Shown: positions 1 through 9,066, counted from the stretch's first letter. The stretch: 64,000 nt of DNA from Deltaproteobacteria bacterium (GCA_040223695.1 JAVKFU010000018.1:248001-312000); one strand, 5' to 3'. Notes: generated by a model not told the origin, from the letters alone. Translations and numbers: made by a program.

Positions 1-87
1 GGCTTATACGCGGATTCGGGATTTCACTAATAGTACACGCCACGTTTGTTGATGGAAATATTAAAAGTTTTTTCAGTGTTATTCGGG

Positions 88-114
88 CAGCGTCCCGTCA
101 CGCTGGATTTTTTT
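88..114 (+). terminator. Rho-independent terminator of an upstream plus-strand unit
   Basis: CAGCGT and ACGCTG form a six-base-pair stem around a six-base loop (88-105). GA and seven T follow directly (108-114). The T-run is on the plus-strand side, so it would end a transcript coming from left of the window. For the minus-strand gene ending at 151 it gives a hairpin but no U-tract. The rest of bases 1-150 shows no gene. Confidence 0.6.
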
Positions 115-150
115 CGTAAGAACTATCCTTCCGTTTGTTAAATTACACCC

Positions 151-2544
151 CTATTTATTCTCTTTCATTAATACCGGAGAAGCCGCGAGTCCGTCGATCT
201 TAATCACCTCGCCTGTCTTGCGGTTTATCTGGCCGAACTGTAGCACGCCGGTGGGACACGACTGAACGCATGCGCTGCATCGGACGCATTCGGGGTCGTT
301 CATAGGCAGCCCCTTGTTCGCAAAGTTCATGATGTCGATTCCCTGATGGCAGACGGACGTGCACACGTTACAAGAGATGCACTTTTTCTTGTCCGCCAGA
401 ATCCTGAAGCGGCTGAACCTCGCGTAAATGTGCATCAGCGCTGCTAGGGGGCACATGAACCTGCACCACACCCTGCCGCTGTACCAGAAATAGAGCCCGT
501 ATCCTATGATGCCGGCGAAAAAGAGATCGACCACCCATTTGTAGTTAAACTGTATGCCGAATATTTTCCAGTCATAGAGAGCGCCCGCGTACAGGCTGTT
601 GAGCCACTGGCCGAAACCGGTGTCCGGCAATGCCCAGCTCAGGACCCTGGCTATCAGTATTATGAAGGCGATCAGGAGTATAGCCTGACCCATCATATTT
701 ACGCGGTTCCACTTGGCGCCGTGAGGCATTTTGTGCCTCTGTGTATCCCCGAGCGTTTCGGCCATGGCGCCGCAGGAGCATATCCACCCGCAGTATGCCC
801 CCTTGCCCCAGAAGTAGATCATCAGGGGTATAAGCACGAAGGTCTGAACGACGCTGATTATGAGCCACGTCCAGAGGGGCTCCGAGCTGAATACGTTCCA
901 AATGAAAAGGGGCCAGGCGAGGATGAAGCCGAAAGCCCGCCAGTATTCGCGTCCGTGGCCGTAGTCTACCTGCGGGAAAAGGGCGTCTCCCGCGGATTTC
1001 ATGAAACCGGCGTCAAATATGCCGTTGTACCCCAGGTACGGAAGCACGAAGTAGGGAAGCAGAAATAACGGTATCACCTGCACCAGCGTAAGAGTGATGG
1101 TCTGCACGGTTATATAGGGAGTCTTGCGTCTCCTGATGCGGAGAATCCCGAAAATTATTACCAGAAGGGAATATGCCAGCGCGTAGTAGAATCCGGGTTC
1201 CTGCAGCGTGATGGTAACGGTCCCGATCAAAGTAGAGGGGTCGTTTGCCATCTGCGTGAATGACGCGCCCAGACTGTTGAAAAGTCCGGGCAGGTTAAAC
1301 GGGAACCAGTTATTTTCCTGAAACAGCTTGGTTAGCGAGCCTCCCGCTTTCCAGTTGTAGATAAACGTCATGAGTAGCAGGAACAAAATCATGGCTGTCA
1401 CGCCTTTGACGCCCACCTCGCCCCTTATTTTCACTCCGCTTCGCCTGAAAAAGTCGAGCGGCGCCTCCCGCCCTATCATACTGAATACTGCGTCGTTGGG
1501 GAAAGTAATTTCATTGCCGTCGCTGTCGATTATCGTTACGTCATCGTCCTCGATTTCTTTGACCTCGCTCTTCATGAGGATATTTATCTTGCCGGGCTCA
1601 TGCTTCTCCGGCATATACCCGCCCGTGCTGGTTGAGATTCGCTCGGAGGAGGGCGTCTCCACGGAGACGTCGGCCATCGGGTCCGCCATGAGCTTGTTAA
1701 CACATTCTATGTTTTCGGGTTTGGGACGGGAGAATTCCTCTTTTCTGTAAGAAAGAGTTACGTATCCTCCGGCCCTTGCAATCGCAATCGCGGTTTCTAG
1801 CGCGCTGTCCCCCCCGCCCACGACGAGCACATTCTTCCCCTCGAAGTCGCGGGGGTCGTGGAGCCTGTTGTACACCTTGTCTTTATCTTCGCCGGGAACC
1901 CCGAGTTTTCTGAAATTACCCGAGCGCCCTATGCCTACTATCACGCGGAGCGCCTTCAGGTTCTCCCCGTCCGGTATAACTATCTCAAAGTAATCTCCCT
2001 TGCTGATAACCCTCTCGACCCTTGCAATTCTGGGCTCGATTCCCTTCCCCAGGGTCTGCTCCTTGATCTCCTCCACGAGAGGCTCTTTTACCTCAGCGGT
2101 AAACTGTAGGTCACCTTTCGGTACCATATCGGTCGGGTACGTATAGATAGGTTTTCCCTTGGGGAAATTCACGATAGTGGAAAACGGCTCCGTTGCTTCA
2201 AATATCTCAAAGTCAAGACCCTGGTTCTTCGCCTCGAGCGCGGCCGCCATTCCCGAAACCCCCGCTCCCACTATCACGAGGTCCAGTATGCCGTGCTCCG
2301 TGTCGGAAGAGCGCTTGCTCTCAAAATTCTTGTCATGAACTATGTTCTGTACCGCTCTCGCCCCGGAGTCGGAGGAAAATTTCAAAAGGGGAATACCGGT
2401 TAAATCACCCACAATATAGAGGCCGGGTACGTTCGTCGAATAGTCTTCCCTGACTTCCGGCAGCTTCTCCACGATTCCGGCAGGCCACTGCGTATGAAGC
2501 CATCTAGTGTATCGTCTTACAGGTTCGAATATAGTTCCCGGCAT
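151..2544 (-). CDS. FAD/NAD(P)-dependent oxidoreductase fused to a membrane NosR/CcoG-like polyferredoxin
   Basis: This 797-residue protein is a redox fusion. Residues 40-70 carry a thioredoxin-reductase-type GD motif (GLYIVGDLTGIPLLKF). A complete flavoprotein domain follows, with the FAD loop VGAGVSG at 92-98 and the NAD(P) loop VGGGDSA at 242-248. Residues about 380-690 hold several membrane helices and the motifs CGWICSCG (585-592) and CRFMCP (694-699), which recall NosR/CcoG-type proteins. Two [4Fe-4S] motifs close the protein: C722, C725, C728, C732 and C753, C756, C759, C763. It probably passes electrons from NAD(P)H through FAD and iron-sulfur clusters to or across the membrane. Donor and acceptor are not visible. 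The GD motif normally ends such a flavoprotein, so its position at the N-terminus is odd. The reading of the fold is firm; the physiological role is open. Confidence 0.85.
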   Translation of the reverse strand: MPGTIFEPVRRYTRWLHTQWPAGIVEKLPEVREDYSTNVPGLYIVGDLTGIPLLKFSSDSGARAVQNIVHDKNFESKRSSDTEHGILDLVIVGAGVSGMAAALEAKNQGLDFEIFEATEPFSTIVNFPKGKPIYTYPTDMVPKGDLQFTAEVKEPLVEEIKEQTLGKGIEPRIARVERVISKGDYFEIVIPDGENLKALRVIVGIGRSGNFRKLGVPGEDKDKVYNRLHDPRDFEGKNVLVVGGGDSALETAIAIARAGGYVTLSYRKEEFSRPKPENIECVNKLMADPMADVSVETPSSERISTSTGGYMPEKHEPGKINILMKSEVKEIEDDDVTIIDSDGNEITFPNDAVFSMIGREAPLDFFRRSGVKIRGEVGVKGVTAMILFLLLMTFIYNWKAGGSLTKLFQENNWFPFNLPGLFNSLGASFTQMANDPSTLIGTVTITLQEPGFYYALAYSLLVIIFGILRIRRRKTPYITVQTITLTLVQVIPLFLLPYFVLPYLGYNGIFDAGFMKSAGDALFPQVDYGHGREYWRAFGFILAWPLFIWNVFSSEPLWTWLIISVVQTFVLIPLMIYFWGKGAYCGWICSCGAMAETLGDTQRHKMPHGAKWNRVNMMGQAILLIAFIILIARVLSWALPDTGFGQWLNSLYAGALYDWKIFGIQFNYKWVVDLFFAGIIGYGLYFWYSGRVWCRFMCPLAALMHIYARFSRFRILADKKKCISCNVCTSVCHQGIDIMNFANKGLPMNDPECVRCSACVQSCPTGVLQFGQINRKTGEVIKIDGLAASPVLMKENK

Positions 2545-2622
2545 ATTCGATTCTCCTTGGGATGCTTCCTGCTTTTTATGTATACCGGCTCAATGTTAAT
2601 AAAAAATGAAGCGCGGAATTTT

Positions 2623-3414
2623 CTAATTATTTTGCGGCGAGAAATCGTTTAACGACCAGTCGTAATTTGTGTATTCAATCTTGTAATCATCAAGCTCTGT
2701 TTGTCCGAAGTAGGGCTCGACAAAAGCCTGGACCGACCCTGACTTGTCCGAAAAATCCCCTTCAAACCATTGAAATACGGGGGATAACCTTATCACTTCG
2801 TTCGCCGAGTCCACATAATTTTTGTCCTTGTCCGCCAGAAATTTACGGGTTTGAGATTCGAGCTGACCGTTTAATTTACTTCCTGTATAGGGTTTGCCGA
2901 GTAGCGGAGGGCATCCTTTGGCCGCGCATACGAGGGCGAAGTGGATTCTGGGTTCTTTGTAGCTCTTTCTTATAAAATCGTTCTCCAAGGCGTTAAGCGT
3001 AATTTTGTCCCCGAAAAGAAGCACGATGGGCTCCTCCCACGGCCCTTTTGAGTCGGCGGCTATCATCTTAATGCTTTCAACGGGGTAGTTATCTATTATT
3101 AACTGGAACGTGCGGGCATTGTAGAGGTTTAATAAAAAGGCGAGCTGCTCTGCTTGGCTCCAGCCTTCAAATTCTTCACCCGTCACACTTGAGGCCTGCT
3201 CTATATAAGCTCTTAAATCTCCCGAATCTGATTTGAGACCCCTGTAATCGACAAGCCCGTCTTTCTCGTATGATTCGAGCACTTTCCCGTATAGCTTGTG
3301 AGTGTGGTCGAATGCTCCCGCTTCACGGTACGAAATAGAGAAAATTAAAAATGAAAAAGCCGCTGTGAGAAGGCAAAAAGAAAGGCATTTAAGGAAGTCC
3401 CGATAGATATTCAT
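2623..3414 (-). CDS. DUF547 domain secreted protein
   Basis: The 263-residue protein begins with a basic stretch and a hydrophobic segment (about residues 9-28) that looks like a signal peptide or membrane anchor. The remainder matches the DUF547 pattern as I know it, with an NLYNARTFQLI block in the middle and HFALVCAAKGCPPL further on. The start is supported by GGAGCG just upstream. DUF547 has no established biochemical function that I can assign here. The gene lies alone between the polyferredoxin fusion and the glycosidase, all on the minus strand with 78 and 87 base gaps, so co-transcription is possible but not shown. Confidence 0.85.
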   Translation of the reverse strand: MNIYRDFLKCLSFCLLTAAFSFLIFSISYREAGAFDHTHKLYGKVLESYEKDGLVDYRGLKSDSGDLRAYIEQASSVTGEEFEGWSQAEQLAFLLNLYNARTFQLIIDNYPVESIKMIAADSKGPWEEPIVLLFGDKITLNALENDFIRKSYKEPRIHFALVCAAKGCPPLLGKPYTGSKLNGQLESQTRKFLADKDKNYVDSANEVIRLSPVFQWFEGDFSDKSGSVQAFVEPYFGQTELDDYKIEYTNYDWSLNDFSPQNN

Positions 3415-3501
3415 ATATACGCTCCGGATTTCTATAAGGAATAGACGCTGTTACAAGTGAAAGGATTCATAATATTGTACTTAATAACAGTTGGCTTAAA
3501 T

Positions 3502-4851
3502 CTATTCTTCCTTGTGAATTTTCCACCAGTCACCGGCGCGAACCAGCAGCGCTCTTGCATACTCGACATGGGACCACATGAGAGGTGTGGCGAATTGGAT
3601 ATATCCGCCCTCCGCACTAGTGTCGTCTCTAAAAATACACCTGGTTCCGCACTCGGTGTACGAGCGGTGCATATTATTCGCTTCTTCGAGTATTTTATTG
3701 AAGTCGACGTTATCCAGCAAAATTTCTTTGTAAAACTCCTTCTGAAAGTCGATTCCGGTGTTCCACTCCCTTTCCATGAACTCTTCGAACCTCTGGCATG
3801 TTGACAGGTGCTCGGGTATCTCTCCCTTCTCGCTTCTGTATTTATCTATGGAACTCAGGATTTCATCCCCGCGGCTTTGATTCCCGTTCCAGTAGTGAAA
3901 CTGGGCTAGGATGGCGGTGTACTGGAGCCAGGGCCCGTTCCCGGCGTGTACGTGCGTTGAGAAATCCTTGTAAAACGGCAGGTAGCGCATCATCATTCCG
4001 AGCTCCGGGTCCCAAAGCTGCTTCTCGATAAACCTCACGCTGTTTTCCATCTGTGTTTTATAATGAAGGAAGCCGTAATAAAAAGGGCTTAAAAGGGTGA
4101 AGTCGGGCCTCATATCCATACTTCCATTGGGGTCGGTCCTCCTGATATATCTGTTTCCGGACATGAAAAGCTCACTTACCGAATAGAGGAACTGGTGACG
4201 GAAGTTCAGGAATTCAGGCCTTATGATATTATTCTTATCCTTTTTAGTCGCAACCTCGTTTGCAAGGGAATAGGCGTAGAGGAATGTGAAATTAACCCAG
4301 CAAGTATAGCCTTCCTCCATGGCCGATTCATGTATGGAGGTGGTGGAATAGAAAAGATTCAGTTCCTTCTCGTAGAGTACTTTATAACTGTAATCAAGCG
4401 CTTTATTGATACAGGCGAAGAAGTTATCCATGTCCTTGACTTCTCTTTTTAGGTATCTTGCCGTAAGCAGATAGTTGCATATTATGGCAATCCCGTGTGC
4501 GACGTTGTCTTCCTGCTTGTAGATGCTCTTGTCCTCTCCGTCCAGGCTGTAACGCTGTCCCCAGCAGCCTTCGGGCGAAATAACGCCTTTCATAAAATAA
4601 GCCATGGATTCCATTATCTCATATGCCTTTTCCCGAACGTCGTAATCGTTCGAAGAGCCCGCGAGCCGTCTGAAGAGCTGCACGGCGCAGCTCGTGTCTC
4701 TGGGATAAACATACGGATAGCGGGATTCCGGGGGGGATGCAAGAAGAAGTGTGCCGTATTTTTTCGTTTTTTTCGTGCACCTTAAAATAATTTTCATGTG
4801 CTCCGATATCTTGTCGTTGAGCTCGGTTAACGCCTTGCTCTTTTTCGGCAT
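3502..4851 (-). CDS. GH15-like (glucoamylase-type) six-hairpin glycosidase
   Basis: The 449-residue protein looks cytoplasmic, with no signal peptide. It carries blocks of the GH15 family: YPYVYPRDT (residues 45-53), a candidate acid glutamate in AMEEGYTCW (about 177-185), a candidate base in GEIPEHL (Glu347), and ATPLMWSHVEYARALL near the C-terminus. These proteins hydrolyse alpha-glucosidic links such as those in glucoamylase substrates or trehalose. The substrate cannot be read from the sequence. The start has GGGAGG nine bases upstream. No glycogen or trehalose gene is adjacent, so the pathway is unknown. Confidence 0.8.
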   Translation of the reverse strand: MPKKSKALTELNDKISEHMKIILRCTKKTKKYGTLLLASPPESRYPYVYPRDTSCAVQLFRRLAGSSNDYDVREKAYEIMESMAYFMKGVISPEGCWGQRYSLDGEDKSIYKQEDNVAHGIAIICNYLLTARYLKREVKDMDNFFACINKALDYSYKVLYEKELNLFYSTTSIHESAMEEGYTCWVNFTFLYAYSLANEVATKKDKNNIIRPEFLNFRHQFLYSVSELFMSGNRYIRRTDPNGSMDMRPDFTLLSPFYYGFLHYKTQMENSVRFIEKQLWDPELGMMMRYLPFYKDFSTHVHAGNGPWLQYTAILAQFHYWNGNQSRGDEILSSIDKYRSEKGEIPEHLSTCQRFEEFMEREWNTGIDFQKEFYKEILLDNVDFNKILEEANNMHRSYTECGTRCIFRDDTSAEGGYIQFATPLMWSHVEYARALLVRAGDWWKIHKEE

Positions 4852-4935
4852 ATAATTGCGCCTCCCTGTTTTTATCGATACGCGCTAATGTTCCGTCCGC
4901 TTTATTGGCTGATTTTAATGAAATTATACGGTCTT

Positions 4936-5793
4936 TTAAAGTGAACCTAACAAATACATATCTCCAGTTGGATGCGGCATCCCGCCTTCGGGTTCAAGGG
5001 TTACCGCAAACTGGCTCGTTTCCACGGGCTCTGGCATGCTTTTAATCTCCATCACTTGATTGCCGTCCGCCCCGACATCAAATGTGCCCATACTTTCGGG
5101 CTTCCCCTCGTTAATTATCCAGAGCTGATAGGTTTTTCCTTCCTCCAGGGCAGGCACGTTGGAAACTATCAACATGGCTTGATGAGTGTCCGGGTTCATT
5201 AACAGTCTTCCCGAAGCCTTTTTATCGGTCATCTTATCCGACAGTTTTACGATCTCGACTCTCGGATTCATCATGAATTCCGCCACTTCAGTTTCTTCTC
5301 CGAGCCTCGCCTGAAGATGCTGAAGTGTATCTTCCTGAGATGATAATTTATTCTTCATACTCTCAATCACTTCTGTTTTATCTCCGAGGCTAGCCTGAAG
5401 CTGTTGGAGCGTGTCCTCCTGGGAGGACAACCTGCTCCTCATGTTTAGGTTGGATATGATCAGGAACACTATCAGTGCGAATGAAACCGCGGCCCCCAGA
5501 TTGAGCCACACGGGTTTGATGTTCCGCCAGAAACCGCTCTGCGCAGGTCTGTCAATTGAGTCTTCAGTAGTTTCCAGTCTGTCAAAAATTTTGCTTTCGA
5601 GGTTATCGGGCAGAGGGGAGTCTTCCAGGCTGAACGCAAGGTTGTTGAATACAACTCCGCTATCTTCAAGAAGGCCTTCGCAAATTGCGCACCCTGATTC
5701 CAGGTGTTCTTCAACCTCCCTTAACTCTTCTCCTTCGAGGAGGCCAAGAGCGTATAACGCGATTTGATCTTCGTATTCTTTTTTGTGAGGCAT
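4936..5793 (-). CDS. RskA-type transmembrane anti-sigma factor
   Basis: This 285-residue protein pairs with the ECF sigma factor whose stop codon lies one base upstream of its start, which implies translational coupling. The N-terminal cytoplasmic part has a zinc-finger-like H30, C35, C38 pattern. A membrane helix follows at about 96-115, then a coiled coil (122-177) and an extracytoplasmic RskA-like domain (about 180-285) containing TYQLWIINEG. It would hold the sigma factor inactive until a signal triggers release. The coiled coil is built from two consecutive 28-residue copies, LSSQEDTLQQLQASLG and LSSQEDTLQHLQARLG, an internal duplication of four heptads. The inducing signal is not evident. 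Confidence 0.85.
   Translation of the reverse strand: MPHKKEYEDQIALYALGLLEGEELREVEEHLESGCAICEGLLEDSGVVFNNLAFSLEDSPLPDNLESKIFDRLETTEDSIDRPAQSGFWRNIKPVWLNLGAAVSFALIVFLIISNLNMRSRLSSQEDTLQQLQASLGDKTEVIESMKNKLSSQEDTLQHLQARLGEETEVAEFMMNPRVEIVKLSDKMTDKKASGRLLMNPDTHQAMLIVSNVPALEEGKTYQLWIINEGKPESMGTFDVGADGNQVMEIKSMPEPVETSQFAVTLEPEGGMPHPTGDMYLLGSL
5263..5430 (-). repeat. 84-bp tandem duplication inside the anti-sigma gene
   Basis: Codons 122-149 (5347-5430) and 150-177 (5263-5346) encode near-identical 28-residue segments, both starting LSSQEDTLQ and both followed by a negatively charged turn. The bases have diverged at third positions, so the event is not very recent. Twenty-eight residues equal four heptads, so the coiled-coil register is kept. 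Confidence 0.8.
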
Positions 5794-5794
5794 A

Positions 5795-6367
5795 TTAATT
5801 CAATTCCTCGAAATAGGGAGCGATTTTTTGTTTTAACTTCATTACGCCGAGCCTGATCCTGGTTTTTATGGTCCCTACGGGTTCATTCAGCTTTTGGGCT
5901 GTCTCTACATGCGTGAATCCCTCGAAATAGACCATCTCTATCGCTGTTCTCTGTTCTTGAGGAAGCGTATTAAGGGCTTCCTGTAAAACCTTCCTTCTTT
6001 CCTCCCTATTTTCTAATATACGAGAGAAATCGTATTTTGAGTTCAATCTTTCTTCATTAATTTCGGTATTTTGGAATTTATGACTCCGGGTTCTGAGTCT
6101 GTCTATGGATTTGTTCCTCGATATATTGATAATCCAGGTTGAGAGAGCGCCCCTTTGGGCGTCGTATGAATCGGCCTTGTTCCAGACCTGAAGAAATATC
6201 TCCTGAACCACTTCTTCGGCTTCCTGCCTGTCCTTGAGAATTCTGTAAACAAGGTTGAATACGACCTGTGAAAAACGGGAGTATATCTCCCTGAAGGCGG
6301 TTTTGTCTCTCTTTTTTACGAGTGCCATTAATTCTTTATCAGGATTGATATCTGAATTTCTTTCCAT
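5795..6367 (-). CDS. ECF-family RNA polymerase sigma factor
   Basis: The product of 190 residues has the two ECF regions. Region 2 contains DRQEAEEVVQEIFLQVW and a WIINISRNKSIDRLR block. Region 4 contains LPQEQRTAIEMVYFEGFTH and a helix-turn-helix ending VGTIKTRIRLG. An in-frame ATG at 6397 is rejected, because it sits inside the -10 box of the promoter found immediately upstream. The ATG at 6367 lies about 23 bases beyond the expected transcription start. The next gene is its membrane anti-sigma factor, so this is a SigK/RskA-like regulatory pair. Its regulon is unknown. Confidence 0.88.
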   Translation of the reverse strand: MERNSDINPDKELMALVKKRDKTAFREIYSRFSQVVFNLVYRILKDRQEAEEVVQEIFLQVWNKADSYDAQRGALSTWIINISRNKSIDRLRTRSHKFQNTEINEERLNSKYDFSRILENREERRKVLQEALNTLPQEQRTAIEMVYFEGFTHVETAQKLNEPVGTIKTRIRLGVMKLKQKIAPYFEELN

Positions 6368-6395
6368 GATTAATGAGTCGGAGAACTTATGAACC

Positions 6396-6423
6396 ATTGT
6401 AGTTAAATCAATGCTTTTGTCAA
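6396..6423 (-). promoter_or_regulatory. Sigma-70 promoter of the ECF sigma/anti-sigma operon
   Basis: On the minus strand TTGACA (6418-6423) is followed after 16 bases by TACAAT (6396-6401). Five of six -10 bases and all -35 bases match consensus. The promoter is of housekeeping type, so the operon need not depend on its own sigma factor for basal expression. Confidence 0.65.
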
Positions 6424-6592
6424 TTTGTATTAATCAAGCGTAGTGCTGAGTGCGCCGCCCGTTTTCACCGGCCCGAATTATGTTTAAAGTAAAAAATCCT
6501 CTCGTTTTCATAGGATGGGGTATCGGGGTCTTCCTTAATATCCGGTGATACGTAAAAGAGGGAGATTTAGTTTTTCATAAGCCCGGTATTAT

Positions 6593-7222
6593 CTAGGCCC
6601 AACCCGGGAAGAGGGTTCTGAGACCGCTTGCGAGCATCTGAAAAGCGATTGCGGCGAGTATGATTCCCATTATACGGGTTACTATATTTATGCCAGTGAC
6701 ACCGAGGAGGCGGCTAACGGGACCCGAAAAGTAAAAACATAACCAGAGAAGAAGCGATATGGCGATTGAAACGACTGTAATTACTATCTTGTCCTCGATC
6801 GTGCCGGATTTTTGCACCTGAACCACAATAGTCGTAATAGCTCCCGGCCCCGCCACTATGGGAATAGCTATCGGGACTACGGCTACGGAGTCCTTGGTTT
6901 TCGCCTCTTCATGCTCCTCGGGGGAATGATGTATCCCGCTCGTCTTCGCGTGAAGCATAGAGAGCCCGATAAGCGCGATTATTAATCCTCCCGCAGTTTC
7001 AAATGCCGCGATATTAATTCCGAAGGCTTTTAATATGAGCTCCCCGCTCCATGTGACAATTATCAGGATTATAAGAATTGCCAGACCGGCCACAAACGCG
7101 GTTTTTTTCTTCTCTTCGGCGGTTTTATCCCCCGTGAGTCCCGCGAAGATCGCAAGGTTCCCGATGGGGTTTGTGATAGCCAGCATGGCAACCGCAAAGG
7201 TGGCTATTTGGGCTTCGCTCAT
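6593..7222 (-). CDS. MarC family integral membrane protein
   Basis: This 209-residue protein is almost wholly hydrophobic, with about six membrane helices. It has the family's NPIGNLAIFAGLT block near the N-terminus and a second half with IPIVAGPGAITTI. Length and layout are those of MarC (UPF0056) proteins. MarC proteins were once linked to antibiotic resistance, but no transport substrate is established. The start has AGGAAGGAG upstream. The gene stands alone between the sigma operon and a divergently transcribed protease gene. Confidence 0.9.
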   Translation of the reverse strand: MSEAQIATFAVAMLAITNPIGNLAIFAGLTGDKTAEEKKKTAFVAGLAILIILIIVTWSGELILKAFGINIAAFETAGGLIIALIGLSMLHAKTSGIHHSPEEHEEAKTKDSVAVVPIAIPIVAGPGAITTIVVQVQKSGTIEDKIVITVVSIAISLLLWLCFYFSGPVSRLLGVTGINIVTRIMGIILAAIAFQMLASGLRTLFPGWA

Positions 7223-7374
7223 CGCTCCTTCCTGGTCCCTGATTATTACCGTTTCGATACTAAAGTCAAACCTCCTCCGGGCCCGCCGGATCTTTTTAAG
7301 GCTTTAGCCAAGACAATATTCCCCCGTCTCCGCCGAACAATAAGAGTCAAGCGCAGTATGGTAAATTAATAAGC

Positions 7375-7402
7375 TTGTATATGGGTTTTTGCTGGCTATA
7401 TT
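7375..7402 (+). promoter_or_regulatory. Probable sigma-70 promoter of the HtrA-type protease gene
   Basis: TTGTAT (7375-7380) and TATATT (7397-7402) are separated by 16 bases. The expected start of transcription is about 25 bases before the start codon at 7436, and AAGGAGG lies between them. No extra envelope-stress element was recognised. Confidence 0.5.
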
Positions 7403-7435
7403 ATTTCTATCAGTGAAACAACCAAGGAGGTTCGC

Positions 7436-9004
7436 ATGAAGCGTTCATTTGCCCTAATACTAATTATCCCGCTTATGGTTTCCTTTCTGTCGGCGGGATG
7501 TGAAAAGTCCGACGGAACAAAGGTTTCCGACACGGATTCGGTCAAAGAAGAAGCCGCCCCTCAAATAGCCGGTACGCCGAAACAAGATACTGCTCAGGCG
7601 AAGAGAGATCAGAGAGCGGTCGAAGATATAAAGACGGAAGAATTTCCCTCTTTTGCGGACCTTGTGGAAGTTCTCAAGCCTTCTGTTGTGAATATAAGCA
7701 CGACGAGCGTTGTTAATCCCAGGAGCTCAAGGCAGAGGAAGCAGAGGTCGCCATTTCAGCAAAACGATCCTTTTGAAGAATTTTTTGAAAAGTTTTTCGA
7801 AAATATGCCGGAGCAACAGTTCAAACGTCAGGGGCTTGGCTCGGGATTTATAATCAGTGAAGACGGTTACGTGGTTACGAACAATCACGTTGTCGAAAAA
7901 GCCGAGGACATAAGTGTAATATTGGAAAACGGGGACAAGTACGAGGCGAAGGTCATAGGCAAGGATCCGAAAACCGACCTGGCGGTTATAAAGTTTGAGC
8001 CCGAGGGCAAGCTTCAAACCGTCGAATTGGGGGATTCCGATAACCTGAGAATAGGGGACTGGGTGATTGCAATAGGCAATCCGTTCGGGCTAGGTTATAC
8101 GGTGACATCCGGTATTGTGAGCGCCAAGGGCCGCTCACTGGGCCTAGGTGTTTACGACGATTTCATTCAGACTGATGCTTCCCTTAATCCCGGAAACAGC
8201 GGGGGCCCGCTGTTTAACCTCAAAGGCGAGGTGGTCGGTGTTAATACCGCCATTGTCGCCCGGGGGCAGGGGATAGGGTTCGCAATACCTATCACTATGG
8301 CCGAATTCGTAATAGAGCAGCTTAAGGAAGAAGGAAAAGTCGTAAGGGGATGGCTCGGTGTGTATGTGCAGAAGCTGACCCCTGAAATTGCTACGAGCTT
8401 AAATCTCAAGGAAGACGAGGGCGCCCTCGTTAGCGATGTAACTCCCGGCAGTCCTGCGGAGGAGGCGGGCATTTCCAGAGGGGACGTCATCATAGAATTC
8501 GACGGCAACAGGATTGACGACGTATCCGATCTTACGACCCTTGCGGGTGTCACGCCCCCCGGAACCGAAGTGAAGATAAAACTGCTGCATGACGGCGAGA
8601 CAAAGGACCTTACGGTCAAGCTATCGGAAATGCCAGAGGAAAAAGTCCGGAGCGAAGAAGAGAAGGTTCAGGAAAAGCTGGGTATTACGGTAACGGAGCT
8701 AAACCCGAGGATTGTAAAGCGCTTTAATCTCGACATGGACAAGGGAGTAATAATAACTAATGTCGAGAGGGGGAGCGCTGCGGCCGAGGCGGGTTTAAGA
8801 CCCGGCGATGTGGTGCTGGAAGTGGATAAGAAAGAGATAACCAATTTGGAGGACTATACAGAGGCTCTCGACAAGGCTCGGCCCGGCGGCACCACTCTCT
8901 TTCTGGTCAAGAGAGGAGAGAACACTATATATGCCGCGCTCAGGCTGGAAAAAAGCGAGCAGCCTGAAGACGATAAAAACGCGGAAGATACAAAAGGCGA
9001 ATAA
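7436..9004 (+). CDS. HtrA/DegP-type serine protease, predicted lipoprotein
   Basis: The 522-residue protein is a Do/HtrA family periplasmic protease and chaperone that degrades damaged envelope proteins. The catalytic triad is readable as His151 (TNNHVV), Asp181 (KTDLAVIKF) and Ser255 (NPGNSGGPLF). Two PDZ domains follow, one from about 300 and one from about 415. The signal peptide ends in LSAGC, with Cys22 in a lipobox. The protein is therefore predicted to be lipid-anchored, whereas E. coli DegP is soluble. Residues 23-65 form a charged linker. AAGGAGG precedes the start. It is transcribed away from marC, and the next plus-strand gene (NDH-2) has its own promoter. Confidence 0.95.
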   Translation: MKRSFALILIIPLMVSFLSAGCEKSDGTKVSDTDSVKEEAAPQIAGTPKQDTAQAKRDQRAVEDIKTEEFPSFADLVEVLKPSVVNISTTSVVNPRSSRQRKQRSPFQQNDPFEEFFEKFFENMPEQQFKRQGLGSGFIISEDGYVVTNNHVVEKAEDISVILENGDKYEAKVIGKDPKTDLAVIKFEPEGKLQTVELGDSDNLRIGDWVIAIGNPFGLGYTVTSGIVSAKGRSLGLGVYDDFIQTDASLNPGNSGGPLFNLKGEVVGVNTAIVARGQGIGFAIPITMAEFVIEQLKEEGKVVRGWLGVYVQKLTPEIATSLNLKEDEGALVSDVTPGSPAEEAGISRGDVIIEFDGNRIDDVSDLTTLAGVTPPGTEVKIKLLHDGETKDLTVKLSEMPEEKVRSEEEKVQEKLGITVTELNPRIVKRFNLDMDKGVIITNVERGSAAAEAGLRPGDVVLEVDKKEITNLEDYTEALDKARPGGTTLFLVKRGENTIYAALRLEKSEQPEDDKNAEDTKGE

Positions 9005-9066
9005 TCCGAAACAGGTATATAATTTCCGTTTAAGGCTTGATGATTGCGCCCGGCTTCCGGTGTTTG

